A stretch of 64,000 nucleotides of DNA from Molossus alvarezi (GCA_037176705.1 CM073908.1:130871430-130935429); one strand, 5' to 3'; counted from the stretch's first letter, positions 1 through 10,975 are shown. Numbers and translations are program-made. Notes: generated by a model from the sequence alone, not told the origin.

Positions 1-635
1 TACAGGGGCTTGATATGAATTTTAAAAATGTGTAGACATTGATGGGTAAATATTGCACTGGAGCCTTGAGTCTTTCCTGATCACACATCCCTGGAAAAAT
101 GAACTGCATATACCACACATGACATTTATACTCTACCCTCATCCACAGTGCCCTCCTGAACCCCAATTAAGAAAAGATGTCAATTCTGAGACAGGTGGTG
201 GTAAGCTTTATGTCTTCAACAGCTGCTGGTAGACAAGAAAAGGTACATCAGGGGATGTCCAGAGTAGAGTATGGGTAGAATGTAGCTGTATGTACATAGG
301 TGTATGTCAGTTGGTAACTGTGTGCACTTTCTGAAGAGTATGCCGTGTCCTGTGCAGATGAGAGTATATGTAGGAGTAGGCTCATTCTCTCTGCTGCTCC
401 TGAATTCTGGTGGGACACTATGACTCTCCAAGTCTTCATTCTTATTTAATTCAGAATAAGTCTGTGATGTGAATTGTGCCTTATAAATGTTGAAGCCCTA
501 TGCAATGTACTAATTGATAGACTGGTAAATAGTAGGCTACTTGTGAATCCTATGATTTCATAATTGGTGAGGAATTCCTCTGAGGAAAGTGCTCAATTTT
601 TCTTTTCTTTTCTTTATTCTGCACAAATTTATTTA
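1..635. other. Unassigned AT-rich intergenic DNA
   Basis: No ORF with recognisable protein similarity, no SINE or LINE signature and no tandem array is visible. The short ORFs are of chance length and composition. Confidence 0.5.
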
Positions 636-639
636 TCTT

Positions 640-870
640 CTATTGTATACCCTGAGTTTACAGAGATAAATAAGGCACCCTCTCAGCCCTCAAGAGTTTT
701 AAAGCCTAATTAAGAGATAAATGCAGAAAATATTTTGGTATAGTTTTTATAAGTGGTCTTATTCATCAATGATCAAGGTACTATGGAGAAACAGAGTGAA
801 CAATCATTTTTGGCATAGAGTACAGGTAGAATTGACGGAAGGCTTCACAGAATATACATTTTAAAAATGA
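640..870 (-). repeat. L2 LINE 3' fragment
   Basis: The stretch reads like the reverse complement of the L2 3' end: a GATAAATAAGGCACCCTCTC-like part, then CCTCAAGAG, then TACTATGGAG and GGAAGGCTTCACAGA in the expected order. It is strongly diverged and carries no reading frame. The family call is from remembered consensus. Confidence 0.55.
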
Positions 871-1233
871 GTAGATTAAATAGAAGTTCTTTAGGAAGAC
901 AAAAAAAAGAGATGAAAGCTCCTAGAGAAGGAGAACAACAAAAGTATTTGAAGAACTGAACATAAATAGAATCTCATTAGTTTGAAGACCAGTAAATTCC
1001 AGATCACCATGAGTCAGGGCTTAACAAATGATGAGGAAGGAGTAAGAGGCTATGGGAATATAAATAATTATAGGAGACATGAAAAGGGGTTTGGCTTTAT
1101 GATGTAAGTAATAGATAGACATATGAAACAACGAAGTATAAAAATTAGATTTGCATGTTGGAAATGTCACTCCAGTAGCAGTATTGTGGTGGGTGAGCCT
1201 GGAGGAAAAGAAGCTATACCAATAGATTAGATA

Positions 1234-1797
1234 CATGCTGTCCATATAGTAGCTACTACCAGCCACATTTGGATACTGAGTACTTGAAATGTACTAGTCA
1301 GAAATGAGATGTATGTCCTGACCAGTGTAAAATATACACTGGATGCCAATGAAAACTATTTTTAAAGAATGTAAAATATCTTATGAATAATGTTTAATAG
1401 TGACTAAAGTTTGAAAAAGATAATATTTTTAATATACTAGGTTAAAGAAAATGTGCTATTAAAAGTAATTTTACTGTTTTCTCTTTTTTATTATTATCTT
1501 TATTGTTGAGAATATTACAGATGTCCCCCATTTTCTTCTGTTGCCCTCCTCCTCCCAGTTCCTGCCTGGCCCCAAACCTTCCCCATCCTATTGTCTGTGT
1601 CTATGGGTAATGCATATATGCATGTAAATTATTTGCTTAATCTCTTCCTGCCCCCCTCCCTCCTTCCCTCTGAGATTCATCAGTATGTGCAATGTTTCTA
1701 CTCTTAATTTGTTTAATGTGGCTACTAAAATGTTTGAAGTTATGAGTGTGTCTCCCATGATATTCTTATTGGATATCCCTGCTCCAGATGATAAGTG
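1234..1797. mobile_element. Ancient hAT-like non-autonomous DNA transposon, interrupted
   Basis: Imperfect terminal inverted repeats are visible: CTGTCCATATAG near the left end, and ATTGGATATCCCTGCTCCAG at the right end, which reads as GCAGGGATATCCAAT in reverse. The interior has GCCACATTTGGATACTGAG and later AATGTGGCTACTA, as in a well-known mammalian DNA-transposon repeat whose exact family name I do not assert. An L1 tail (about 1483-1690) splits it, so it predates that L1. Confidence 0.55.
1483..1690 (-). mobile_element. L1 3'-UTR fragment, 5' truncated
   Basis: The left side is T-rich (poly-A tail on the minus strand). It is followed by ATTACAGATGTCCCCC, a pyrimidine-rich block, and the TGTCTGTGTCTATGGGTAATG / GCATATATGCATGTAAAT pattern seen in the other L1 tails here (about 33.5, 40.4 and 53.9 kb). 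Only about 0.2 kb of 3' UTR was inserted, into the surrounding hAT-like repeat. Confidence 0.8.
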
Positions 1798-2340
1798 ATT
1801 GATGACTTAGGTTGTGACATCACATAAAGACAGGGAGAAAATTTGACAGCTGTTAAAGGAGAGGGATCTGACAAGGATCTGTGTTGCACTGAGAGAGCTT
1901 GACAGGTCTAGAATTGCTCTGAGAGTTCTGACTTGATGGACAGAGACAGTGGTGAGTTTAATAAACAGCACATAGATCCCAAGAATAAGAGCTAAAAAAT
2001 GAGTTTAATATATAACATGTTGAGTATGGAATTCTGGTTTTTAAACAGGTGAAGGTGGTGAAGAAATAAAAGTCTACAAATTTCTGGCATCTAGAACAAA
2101 TATTGTGTCTAGAAATAAAGACTTAAGGGTTATTAGCCTATGGAAGAGAAAGGAGATCATTATCATTAATGATATTGCCTCAGAAAAAAAGGATGGAGAT
2201 AAAGAGATGCAAACTATGGGATCTGGGGGACACAAGTATTTAAAAATAAGGGAGAGGTAAAGAAACCCATTAGAAAACCAAGGCAGAGGAATGAGGGTTG
2301 TCAAAGACTGTGGTTTCTGATATTTGTGGGAGAATATATC
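1798..2340. other. Unassigned intergenic DNA
   Basis: No recognisable gene, RNA or repeat family. It is AT-rich with purine-rich patches. A 76-residue minus-strand ORF at 2074-2304 is hydrophobic but resembles nothing I know. Confidence 0.4.
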
Positions 2341-2359
2341 AAGGGTAAGTGAGGTGGGT

Positions 2360-2371
2360 CAAGATGGTGGT
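2360..2371 (+). promoter_or_regulatory. YY1-like motif at the HAL1 5' end
   Basis: CAAGATGGTGG lies about 11 bases inside the inferred 5' end. L1 5' UTRs of other mammals carry a YY1 site (CAAGATGG core) at a similar place, where it directs the correct start of transcription. The motif and place are seen here; the function is inferred. Confidence 0.45.
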
Positions 2372-4220
2372 GTAGATAAGCGCAGTATTGCATCCTCCCA
2401 CAACCACATCAAAATTAAAACAAAACTACAATACAACCATCATTCAGAACTGCCTGAAATTATGCTGAATGGAAGTCTTACAACTACGGAATTAAAGCAG
2501 TCGCCACATAGAGACTGGTAGGAGGGGCGGAGATGGACTGGCTGGTCCCACACCCACATGTGTCGGATAAAAATCAGGAGGACACCTCAGCTGGGAAGGT
2601 CCTCCCTGAGGAGTGAGGGGTCCCCGTCTCACACCAGACGCTCAGCTCAGGGTCCCAGTGCCAGGAATAGATGTCCTCATAACTTCTGGCTGTAAAACCA
2701 GCGGGAACTGAGGCAGAGGGAGGCTGCGGCTGAAGAAGCCCCAACAACTCCTCTTAATGGGCCTGCACACAGACTTACTCAGACCTGTTCCCTCTGAGCT
2801 CCGAGGGGAGGCAGCTTGAGGGGAACCAGAGAACAGGGAAGAACTGAGCTGTTTGGCCTCTGGACGAGGGCTGGAGGGGCAGCTTTCTCCTGGACAGACG
2901 TGCTGGCGGAGGCTGTTGTTCCTTTAGTGAGCCCTTCTCCCACAGGGCAGGCAGACAGCCGCCATATCTGGGACTCTGGCAACTTGGCTCATACTGTTGG
3001 CCCCACCCCACCCAAATTCTGGGCCAACCGAAGCTGTTTCCAAAGTCTTTACCATAGGATTGGCCTGTCTTGGATCATGCTTCAGAGTTTCCTAAAATCT
3101 CTCAAACAAGCAACATCAGGTACCTGAGCCCACCAGTGCACCTGGCACCATCGGGCCAGTGGACACCCTGTGTCAACACAGACCAAGGCACAGTAGTAGA
3201 GCTGTCAAGATGCCGGTTGCAGAAAACACAAATGGCAGGGAGCCCAGCACCATACCCCCCAGTAGCAGCCCCATCAGAGTTGAGATATACATCCAACAAC
3301 AGAGGCTGGGAAGCAGACATTCATCCCCAGGCAACAGAAGCACAGACCATCAGCCGAGAACTATCCCCCCTCAAAAAAAACCTACAGCAAAGGCTGAGCA
3401 GGAGCTGAGCCCCACTGGGCAGCAGCACTCCCCAGCCATCAGCGTCCGGATCGGGGGCTCCACAGGGTCCTATGCAACCCAGCAACCCACAAGAGCGGTG
3501 TGAAGCTGAGGTTCCAGAAGGACCTGTGCGACCCAGTGGCCCACAAGAGCGGTGCAGAGCTGGGACTACAGAGGAGCCAGTCTCAGCAAGCCCCATACCT
3601 CTTGTTAATTGACCCCAGGCCTGGCACTAGAAGCAGCTAGCCTTGGTTCACAACTTGGCTTTTACTGGACACCTCCAAGCCCAGCACAAGAAGAAGCCAT
3701 CTGCAATTTACTTTGTAGCCTATGCCGAGTGGCCCTGGATACAGCACAGGCACTGGCTGACCTTGCCCCAGAGTCAGCACACCTGGTAGACAGCTTCAGA
3801 TTACCTCAAGACACCACCACCCAACCACCTCCACAAGTGACACACTCAATGAGTGGACTCAGTAAGTACAGGAGCCATGTTGAAGTAAGTCTTGCTCTTT
3901 GTGGTGGGCCCCTACACAACTGATCCTCCAACGTAGTGACTAGTGGGCACAGCCAGTCCTTGCAGCTGACCAGCCTGAGTAAACCCCTCCCATTGATGTG
4001 CCAACAGCAATCAAGACTCAATTACAAGAGAAGGGTGTACAGTTCACACTAGGGGAGCACCACGAGGGCCCAACTGGGGTGATCAGGGAGACTGTGCCAC
4101 TGGATCCTATAGGATACCTACAACAGTAGGCCACCCTACGAAGCCTAGGAGGCATAGCGACTCTGCCTAATACATAGAAACAATCACAGGGAAGCAGCCA
4201 AAATAAAGAGACAAAGAAAC
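2372..4220 (+). other. HAL1 5' untranslated region
   Basis: This is a GC-richer stretch than the surrounding DNA. ORFs of 70-115 codons occur on both strands in overlapping frames (for example 2816-3127 and 3159-3503), but none has a known domain. It matches the right part of the inverted HAL1 near 34.5-34.65 kb only in its last portion (about 4070-4220). It probably held the internal RNA polymerase II promoter, as in L1. Confidence 0.65.
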
Positions 4221-5152
4221 ATGTCCCAAATGAAAGAAAAGAACAAAACTCCAGGAAAAGAACTAAACAAAATGGAGATAAGCAATCTAACTGGTGCAGA
4301 GTTCAGAACACAGGTTATAAGGTTGCTCAGGGAACTTGGTGAGACATCCAAGGGACTTAGTGAGACCTTCAAGGAACTTAAGACCTCTGAGGAACTTAGT
4401 GAGAATGTCAACAACATAAAACAGGGCCAGTCAGAAATTAAGGATGCACTAACTGAAATAAAGAATAATTTACAGGGAAACAATAATAGAGCGAGTAAAG
4501 TCAAGAAGGAAACCATCAATTTGGAATATAAGGAAGCAGAAAACACCCAACTAGAACAGCAAAAAGATAAAAGAATCCAAAAAAATGAGGATAGTGTAAG
4601 GAGCCTCTGGGACAATCTAAAGTGTGCCAACGTTCGCATCACAGGGGTGCCTGAAGAGAAGAGAGAGAACAAGAAATTGAAAAACTATTTGAAACAATAA
4701 TGGCAGTAAAGTTTCCTAACTTGGTGAAGGAAACAGGCATACAAGTCCAGGAAGCACAGAGAGTCTCACACAAGTTGAACCCAAAGAGGTCCACACCAAG
4801 ACACATCATCATCAAAATGCCAGAGGTTAAACACAAAGAGAGAATATTAAAAGCAGCAAGAGAAAAGCAGTTAGTTACCTACAAGAAAGCTGCCATAAGA
4901 CTGTCAGCTGATTTCTCAAAGGAAACTTTGTAGGCCAGAAAGGAGTGGCAAGAGATATTCAAGGTGATGAAAAGCAATGACCTACAATCAAGATTACTCT
5001 ATCTTGCAAAGCTATCATTTAGTATTGATGGCCATATCAAGAGTTTCCCAGACAAGAAAATGCTAAAGGAATTCTTCACCACCAAACCAGTATTATATGA
5101 AATGTTGAAGGGTCTTCTTGAAGTCAAAGAAGAACAAACATATGAACAATAA
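4221..5152 (+). pseudogene. HAL1 ORF1, L1-ORF1p-like RNA-binding protein, broken
   Basis: ORF1p of the L1 group is a trimeric RNA-binding chaperone that coats the element's RNA. The order here is as expected: a basic start (MSQMKEKNKTPGKEL), a coiled-coil-like stretch rich in L, E and K over roughly residues 25-120, an RRM-like part with RITGVPEE, then the C-terminal domain with TPRHIIIKMP, EKQLVTYK and RLSADFSKETL, ending EEQTYEQ-stop. The whole would be about 310 residues, near the usual ORF1p size of about 300-340. A one-base shift near 4665-4675 puts 4700-5152 in another frame. A TAG at 4931-4933 interrupts the C-terminal domain where relatives have Gln. So it is not translated whole. Confidence 0.85.
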
Positions 5153-5528
5153 AACGGCAATTAATACATATCTATCAACAATTGAATCCACAAACAAAAT
5201 GAGCAAGCAGAACAGAAACAGACTCATAGATACAGAGAACTTTTTGTTGCTTGCCAGATGGGTGAGGGCTGTGGGGTGGGTGAAAAAGATGAAGGAATTA
5301 AGAAGTACAAATTGGTTGTTAGACTGATGAACCTCAAAGGGAAAAGGGGAGGGAGGGTGGGATGAGATAAACCAAAGTACTTCTATGCATATATGCACAA
5401 CCAATGGACACCGGCAATAGTGTGGGGAAGGCAGGAAAGGGAGTGAATGGGGAGGAGGGGGTCAATGGGAAAAAAAGGAAGAAACATCTGTAATACATTC
5501 AACAGTAAAAATGAGTTTTTTTAAAAAA
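5153..5528 (+). other. HAL1 3' UTR fused to L1 3' UTR
   Basis: Up to 5320 the sequence is HAL1-specific (ATAGATACAGAGAACTTTTT, AAGAAGTA.AAATTGGTTGTT). From 5321 it changes to AGACTGATGAACCTCAAAGG and the G-rich ATGCATATATGCACAACC / AATGGGGAGGAGG pattern of L1 tails. A TAAAAATGAG plus A-run ends it. The other two HAL1 tails in this window (6955-7268 and 34655-34985) continue differently after the same point. Confidence 0.75.
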
Positions 5529-5537
5529 AAGAGTAAG

Positions 5538-6730
5538 GAAAAATGAACAGTGTTTTATGGAAAAAGAGAAGTCATGGAAAAGTAAAACACGGTCTCTGGA
5601 TTTGAAAATTACCACTCCATTGTTGCCTTTATTCTGGTTATAAGGACTTTTGTCTCCATTCAAAGTGTGCTGTTAATTCTGCATTAGTAATAACTTTAAC
5701 CTTCTTATCAACTTCAATTTGTCTCCCGTTCAATTGCTATAATTGTAACTAGAATTTGAAAACACAGTTTCTGATAGAAATCTATTTTAATTACTTAATT
5801 TGGGGGTGCAGCAAGCAAGAATTCAACATCATATTATTCCTGTGACTCACCAGAAGTTTGGATATTTTTTTTTAATTTGCATAAGTTGTCTGCAATCTCT
5901 GATGTTCATTTATGTCCAAATTTGAGTTGTTGATGGCTTTCTCTTTTCCCTAACTACTCTCTCTAGCTACACCAATAGCCTTAATTGGGAAAAGGGGGCT
6001 GAGGATGTCTTAGATTGGGTTAACTCAGAAGCAGACCTGAGATATGGATTATTGTTCAAGTAATTTATTAAGAAAGAGTGCCCAGGGGGAAAATGTAAGG
6101 TAAAAGGGAATGCAGGACAGACGATAAGAGGAAGCACAAACAAGGGTGCCATCTCGGTGAAGTCTTATAGAGGCTTCCTTCAGTCTTATCTCATGGAGGA
6201 CTCCCTCTGGTGGAATTGAAAGCACACAGAAGAGGAAGCCACAAGAGTGGACCTGGGGGTCCAAGGGGTCTAGATCAAGCGCCAACATTACCCTTACATG
6301 ACAGGTCTCATCTCTAGTACCCAGTTCAGCTCCCATGCTAAAGACTCCTGAGAGCAGTGATATCCATGCTGCTCATGGTGGATACCACCCAATACCCTCT
6401 CTTCTATGACTTTGAATTCCAAAGTGCTATCCTGAGATTCAACCTGAGCCTTTCCTTGTCACCTGCTATTGCTAAGGCTCTGATTTATCCCTGGAACTTT
6501 AGCCACACTCTTCTACCACCTTTCAAAGTATTCCTTAAACTTCTTTTAAGAAAGTAATTCCCTGCTGGCTAAATGGAGTCTCTCCCTCCTGAATTCTTTT
6601 GAGACCTGGAGGTTATCTCTGCCACATTAGAGCCATTGACACTGATGTTTGTTTTCCCACAGAGTCTAGTTATACTCTTCTTTAGTCAGGTGAAAATTAG
6701 TTTATTCCAATTAAATTTATGAGTTTTCAT
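5538..6730. other. Unassigned intergenic DNA, one repeat-like block
   Basis: Positions about 6015-6320 (AACTCAGAAGCAGACCTGAG onward) have the look of an old interspersed repeat, but I cannot name it. The rest is AT-rich with no gene signal. Overlapping ORFs at 5967-6336 (minus) are short and of chance type. Confidence 0.35.
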
Positions 6731-6734
6731 AATT

Positions 6735-6830
6735 ATTTCTGAGTACCTACTGTGTGCCTGTAAGGTTATTGCATTATGAAGATGAATGACATAGTCTCTC
6801 TCCATAAGCTTGCAGTCTACTGTCCAACTG
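6735..6830 (-). repeat. L2 LINE 3' fragment
   Basis: The order GAGTACCTACTGTGTGCCTG, then GATGAATGACATAGTCTCTC, then AGCTTGCAGTCTA matches the reverse complement of the L2 3' end. It is about 95 bases and diverged. Confidence 0.6.
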
Positions 6831-6882
6831 GTAAGTGTATTATTCAATTAGAGAATAATCTACTAACTGCACATATATGTAT

Positions 6883-6908
6883 ACACACACACACACATAT
6901 ATATATAC
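6883..6908. repeat. (CA)n/(TA)n microsatellite
   Basis: A short run of CA dinucleotides passes straight into TA dinucleotides. Confidence 0.9.
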
Positions 6909-6951
6909 AGTATGGCATGTGGAAAAGTGATAAATTGATTCTACTTATTTG

Positions 6952-7268
6952 TTATTTAATTTTTTTACATTCAATATTATTTTGTATGAGTATGAGGTGT
7001 ATAACACAGTGAGTGGTTAGACAGTCATATACTTTACAAAGTGTTTCCCCAATATTTCCAGTATCCACCTGGCATCATACATAGTTATTACAACATTATT
7101 GACTATATTCCTTATGCTATATTGACCTCCCCATGGCTATTCTGTAACTACCAATCTGTGCTTTTCAATCCCTGCACCACTTTCACCCAGTCCCCCAACC
7201 CCCTCCCCTCTGTCAAACATCAATCAGTTCCCTGTATCTATGAGTCTGTTTCTGTTTTGTTTGAGAAC
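6952..7268 (-). mobile_element. HAL1 3' tail fragment
   Basis: Read on the minus strand it runs from CAGAAACAGACTCATAGATAC through the G-rich CAGAGGGGAGGGGGTTGG part to a tail region matching 34700-34985, ending at a T-rich stretch (poly-A in reverse). It holds no ORF1. It is a 5'-truncated HAL1 with the non-L1 tail type. Confidence 0.7.
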
Positions 7269-7289
7269 TTAATTATTTTTAATATGTAC

Positions 7290-8743
7290 AAAAGGTTTTG
7301 TAGGTGATTAGTAATTTCACTAGGGTTTAAGGCTAAGTTGGAAAAAAATTTGCAGGAAATGAGATAATTTGCCTGAATGCACAAAGAGAAGAAAGGGTTA
7401 TAGAGGACTGAACCAACTTTATTATGACTAGAAGACTCTTTGGATAGAATTATATATCCTCCAAGGCACTCTTTCTCTTAAAATCCTGAAGTATAGGCTG
7501 CTTATATTTTCAGTCTATAATGCACTCTCTTCTCAGTGTCACTTCCCCACCATTATTATTCCATCGCCTCAGAAGAAACCCTGCTCTTTGTGAGCACCTA
7601 CTAAGCAGCTCATCGTCCCCTCACATCAAGATTTTGACTCTGAATCATAACCTCCCTCTCATCCCCTAAATCTGTGATCATTCTGGGAAAGTTTAAAGAT
7701 CATGTGCTTATCCCCCCAGCACATTGGCCTCACCGCTATTCACTAATTTCAAGAATCTTTCTTTCTTATGAACCCTACTATGAAAAGAGCTCTCATTTCT
7801 AATTTCAAGAATAATAACAGTCCCCCAACTGTGGGACTCTTATTTCTCAGGCTGTAACTGACATATCCATTTATTTTCCTTCTTTGCCCTCAGCTCCTAC
7901 TCAGAAAATTTATTTCAACCTTGAATGGCTTTAATTTTTACATCAGGTCACATGACCTCTTACCTTTCTGACTTTAGCTCTTTTGAATGGGGAAAAACTA
8001 ACTCAAAGACAAGCAATCTATTGCCAGCCAGCAGGCAATCAGAATCTCTGCTTGAGGGACAGTCATTGTAGCTGGAAGACATTGAACACCTAAACTGAGA
8101 GATCTGATAAAGTAAGATCCAGAATCCGTATATGGTAAACCAAAAAATGTGTACATGTCAAAGTTATAAAGGAACAAATGTCAAAAGCTTTTCAGACATG
8201 AACAGCTTTCAGAGAGGATGATGGAACCGATGTAATAAAGAAGCATGGATGGAAAATTCTAAGAACAAAGAGAGAAATTGAGAGAATATGTTTGATGATT
8301 TTCTTTTCCTCATGAGGCCCCATTATATTTTCTGAAATTTTCTTTTCAGTGAGATTTTCCCATATTTCTGTAATAAATTCTTCATTTACTTGAGTATGTT
8401 TGAATGTACTGCATTTTCCACAAAATACTATTTAACACAGATACTACCCCTGTTTGTTTCTATCACTATGCCCAGGTTTTTGTTGAAATACTCATTGAAG
8501 TGATCCAGAGTCTTCCTCATTTCCATTTATGCCAGAGGGAAAAGCAATTAAAATCAGTTGTGGACTTTTGGCCTTGCAACTCCCAAACACATTTATTTTG
8601 TTGACTCCTAAAATTAAGCAGTGATATTTATCATTTCAATCATTTAGAGAGTAAAATTTATAAACTTCTAAAAGTTTATAAATAAATGTTCTTTAAGTAA
8701 TGTTATCACTTCGTGTTTTGCAAGACTGGTATATGAGAAAACT
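7290..8743. other. Unassigned AT-rich intergenic DNA
   Basis: No SINE, LINE or gene signature could be supported. ORFs are below about 66 codons and have no known domain. Confidence 0.45.
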
Positions 8744-8757
8744 AAATTGTAGATACC

Positions 8758-8990
8758 GCCCTGGCCGGTTTGGCTCAGCGGTTAGAGCGTCGGCCTGCGG
8801 TCCTGAGAGACCCGGGTTCGGGTCCCGCTAAGGGCGCGTACCTCGGTTGCAGTTTGTCCCCGGCCCTGGTTGGGTCGTGTGGGTGGCAACCACTCGATGT
8901 GTCGCTTTCACGTCGATGTTTCTCTCTCTCTCTCTCTTCCTCCCACTCTATCTGAACAAAATATCGAAAAAAATGTCCTCAGGTGAGGAT
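8758..8990 (+). mobile_element. VES SINE, full length, perfect 14-bp target-site duplication
   Basis: This is a tRNA-derived SINE copied by L1 machinery. It starts GCCCTGGCCGG and ends TCCTCAGGTGAGGAT. RNA polymerase III box A (TGGCTCAGCGG, about 8771-8781) and box B (GGGTTCGGGTCC, about 8814-8825) are both present. AAATTGTAGATACC flanks it at 8744-8757 and 8991-9004 with no mismatch, a sign of a young insertion. Confidence 0.95.
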
Positions 8991-9073
8991 AAATTGTAGA
9001 TACCAATAATACAATTTTCAGGTTCATAATATAAAAATAATTTAATGGGTAAACATTGCCTCATTTTATTTTA

Positions 9074-9157
9074 TTTATTTTTTGTTAATCCTCACCCAAG
9101 GATATTTTTTCCATTGATCTTTTTTAGAGAGCATGGAAGGGAGAGAGGGAAGGGGAG

Positions 9158-9196
<39 letters not shown>

Positions 9197-9337
9197 TTAA
9201 TGGGCCTCCTGAATGTGTTCTGCCCTGGGCAGGGATCAATTCTGCAACCCAGCTACAATGCCCTTGACTGGCAATGAACCCATGACCCTTTGCTGTGCAG
9301 GCCATTGCTCTAACCATTGAGATACACTGACCAGGGC
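9074..9337 (-). mobile_element. VES SINE, minus strand, with (CA)n
   Basis: The reverse complement has the SINE tail (AATCCTCACCCAAGGATATT at the left) and head (ACTGACCAGGGC at the right). Flanks CATTGCCTCATTTTATTTTA (9054-9073) and CATTGTCTCATTTTATTTTA (9338-9357) differ at one base. A CA run (9160-9192) has grown in the TC-rich part. Confidence 0.92.
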
Positions 9338-9411
9338 CATTGTCTCATTTTATTTTAAAACAGGAGATAACATTTACAGAAAAGTTTATCAAATGTTTGG
9401 CATTGTAGAAC

Positions 9412-9965
9412 AGAAGTCAACAAACTACAACCTGTGGACCAAATCTAGCCTGCTGCCTTTTTATAAATAAAGATTTATTGGCCCTATAAGAACACCCATT
9501 CTATGTATTGTCTATGGCTGCTTTTATGCTATAGTTGACCCTTGAACAACATGGGTTTGAACTGCTGAGGTCCACTTATATGCAGATTATAAAAATAAAT
9601 ACAATAGATGTATTTTCTCTTATTATTTTCTTTTCTCTAGCTTACTTTATTGTAAAAATACAGTACATAAAAGATATAACATACAAAATATGTGTTAATC
9701 AACATTATGTTATTGGTAAGGCTTCTGGTCAACAAACAGTAGGCTAGTAGTAGTTAAGTGTTTGGGAGCCAAAAGTTAGACAAATTTTTGACTGTACAGG
9801 GGATGGAGGGGGATCTGCACTCCTAATCTTTAGGTTGTTCAAGTGTCAACTGTACAGTGGCAGAGTTGAGTAACTGCAACAACAACCATATAGTCCAGAA
9901 ATTCTACAATACTTCCTATTTAGTTATTTACAGAAAAAAAAAATGTTTCCCTCACTCCCGCTGTA
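9412..9965 (+). mobile_element. Ancient non-autonomous DNA transposon (hAT-like), split by MER2
   Basis: AACCTGTGGACCAAATCTAG and ATAAATAAAGATTTATTGG on the left, and GGCAGAGTTGAGTAACTGC on the right, come from one common mammalian repeat. They are separated by the MER2-like element at 9534-9852. I do not assert its exact family name. Confidence 0.5.
9534..9852 (+). mobile_element. MER2-like Tigger (TcMar) non-autonomous transposon
   Basis: The ends are inverted repeats: GTTGACCCTTGAACAAC at the left, and GTTGTTCAAGTGTCAAC at the right. TA dinucleotides flank it (9532-9533, 9853-9854), as expected for Tc1/mariner insertion. The interior motif TAGCTTACTTTATTGTAA is typical of MER2. It has no transposase ORF. 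Confidence 0.8.
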
Positions 9966-10630
9966 CCAGTAGTAGATACATTATTCACCAACTTCACAGA
10001 ACAGCCTAAACAACACATAGGAAACTTATAAAGTGCTTATATTTCTGTGTGTTCTGTGTTTTGCGTTCATAAAATGTTCAATCTTCTTTTAGGGAATACC
10101 TGGAATAATTCTTTTTCTGTACAGAATCATGATAAACAGGGAAGAATTGATTAATTTTAAATATAAAGCATATTTAATAAAAATGATAAGAAACAGAAGA
10201 TATTTTATTATCTTGAATGAATAAAGTTAACAAAACAAATCAGCTCAAAGAAATAGAATTCATTAGGGAAATTAAGAAATAGAAAAAATGAGATTGTATT
10301 TGAAAGTATATGGTGTTTTCAAAAAAGTTTGGTAGGCAAAATAATAAAATGACAATGATCTAAAATTCAAATGGAAGTACTAGTTGAATAGAAAGTATTC
10401 AACTAAGTTATTAAAGTATTCAAATAGGTTATTAAAAAGGAAAAAAAACTGTTTCCCAATTAAAATTAAGTTTAACTTGTTTAAAAATGCATAATTTCAG
10501 AACTGAAGAGATAAACTAAAATAGGAATTAGGTTTCTCGTATCACAAATAGCATCAAAAAAGAAAATATCTGTTGCAGAAAACATACATGTACTATTATA
10601 TATATAATTAAATATTATATAATAATATGT
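9966..10630. other. Unassigned AT-rich DNA
   Basis: Nothing recognised; very A-rich on the plus strand. Confidence 0.4.
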
Positions 10631-10632
10631 AG

Positions 10633-10636
<4 letters not shown>

Positions 10637-10673
<37 letters not shown>
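10637..10673. repeat. (TA)n microsatellite
   Basis: About 17 uninterrupted TA units. They give rise to a YIYIYI-type ORF that is an artefact. Confidence 0.95.
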
Positions 10674-10675
<2 letters not shown>

Positions 10676-10834
10676 TGAAAGAACAGTTCTTCAAACATGA
10701 CATATTACAGTGTTTTACTAATTATTCTCTTTGCCTCCAGATTCACTCTCCTCCAACATCCAGACTATATGTTTGCCATTTGTTTTTCATATCACTCTCC
10801 ACAATCAATGGTTTTCTATTGAACTGTAGTATTT

Positions 10835-10975
10835 TAGAGCTGAAAGTATCAAGTGCCATCAAGTCCACTAACCATATTTTACACAAGAGGGCAATGAAGA
10901 ATATAAGGTGTAGTGGTTTGCCTATGTAGTATACCTAAACAATAGCTCTACAGATTGAACCCCAAGCACTTGAGC
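10835..10975 (+). repeat. Possible MIR/L3-like old SINE or LINE remnant
   Basis: The order AGAGCTGAAAG, AAGTCCACTAACC, ATTTTACACAAGAGGGCAA, GGTTTGCCTATG resembles an old mammalian repeat with the ATTTTACAGATGAGGAAACTG core. It is highly diverged. Confidence 0.35.

Larger units (their letters stand above)
2350..5528 (+). mobile_element. Full-length HAL1 (half-L1) retrotransposon with an L1-type 3' tail
   Basis: The element has a 1.87-kb 5' UTR, an L1-like ORF1 (4221-5152), no ORF2, and a short 3' UTR ending in an A-rich tail. It is flanked by 9-bp near-identical repeats AAGGGTAAG (2341-2349) and AAGAGTAAG (5529-5537), consistent with a target-site duplication. HAL1 elements are L1 derivatives that keep only ORF1 and rely on L1 reverse transcriptase in trans. 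The DNA just after ORF1 (5220-5320) matches the second HAL1 of this window at 34655-34755, so the missing ORF2 is a family trait and not a private deletion. From 5321 on, the tail is that of ordinary L1 copies (compare 13996-14190 and 18005-18180). The copy is dead: one frameshift and one stop in ORF1. Confidence 0.82.

Noticed and set aside
3609..3923. 104-codon ORF in the HAL1 5' UTR
   Set aside because: It is one of several overlapping ORFs in a GC-richer leader, with no known domain and no sign of selection visible in one copy.
4184..4672. 162-codon ORF on the minus strand
   Set aside because: It is antisense to HAL1 ORF1. Its Leu/Ser/Phe-rich composition is what the reverse of Lys/Glu codons gives.
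8758..8830. tRNA gene
   Set aside because: The tRNA-like fold and boxes belong to the head of a VES SINE, which continues into the SINE body and tail. The same holds for all other heads in the window.
10636..10929. 97-codon ORF beginning MYIYIYIY
   Set aside because: Its start is the translation of a (TA)n microsatellite and the remainder has no known domain.
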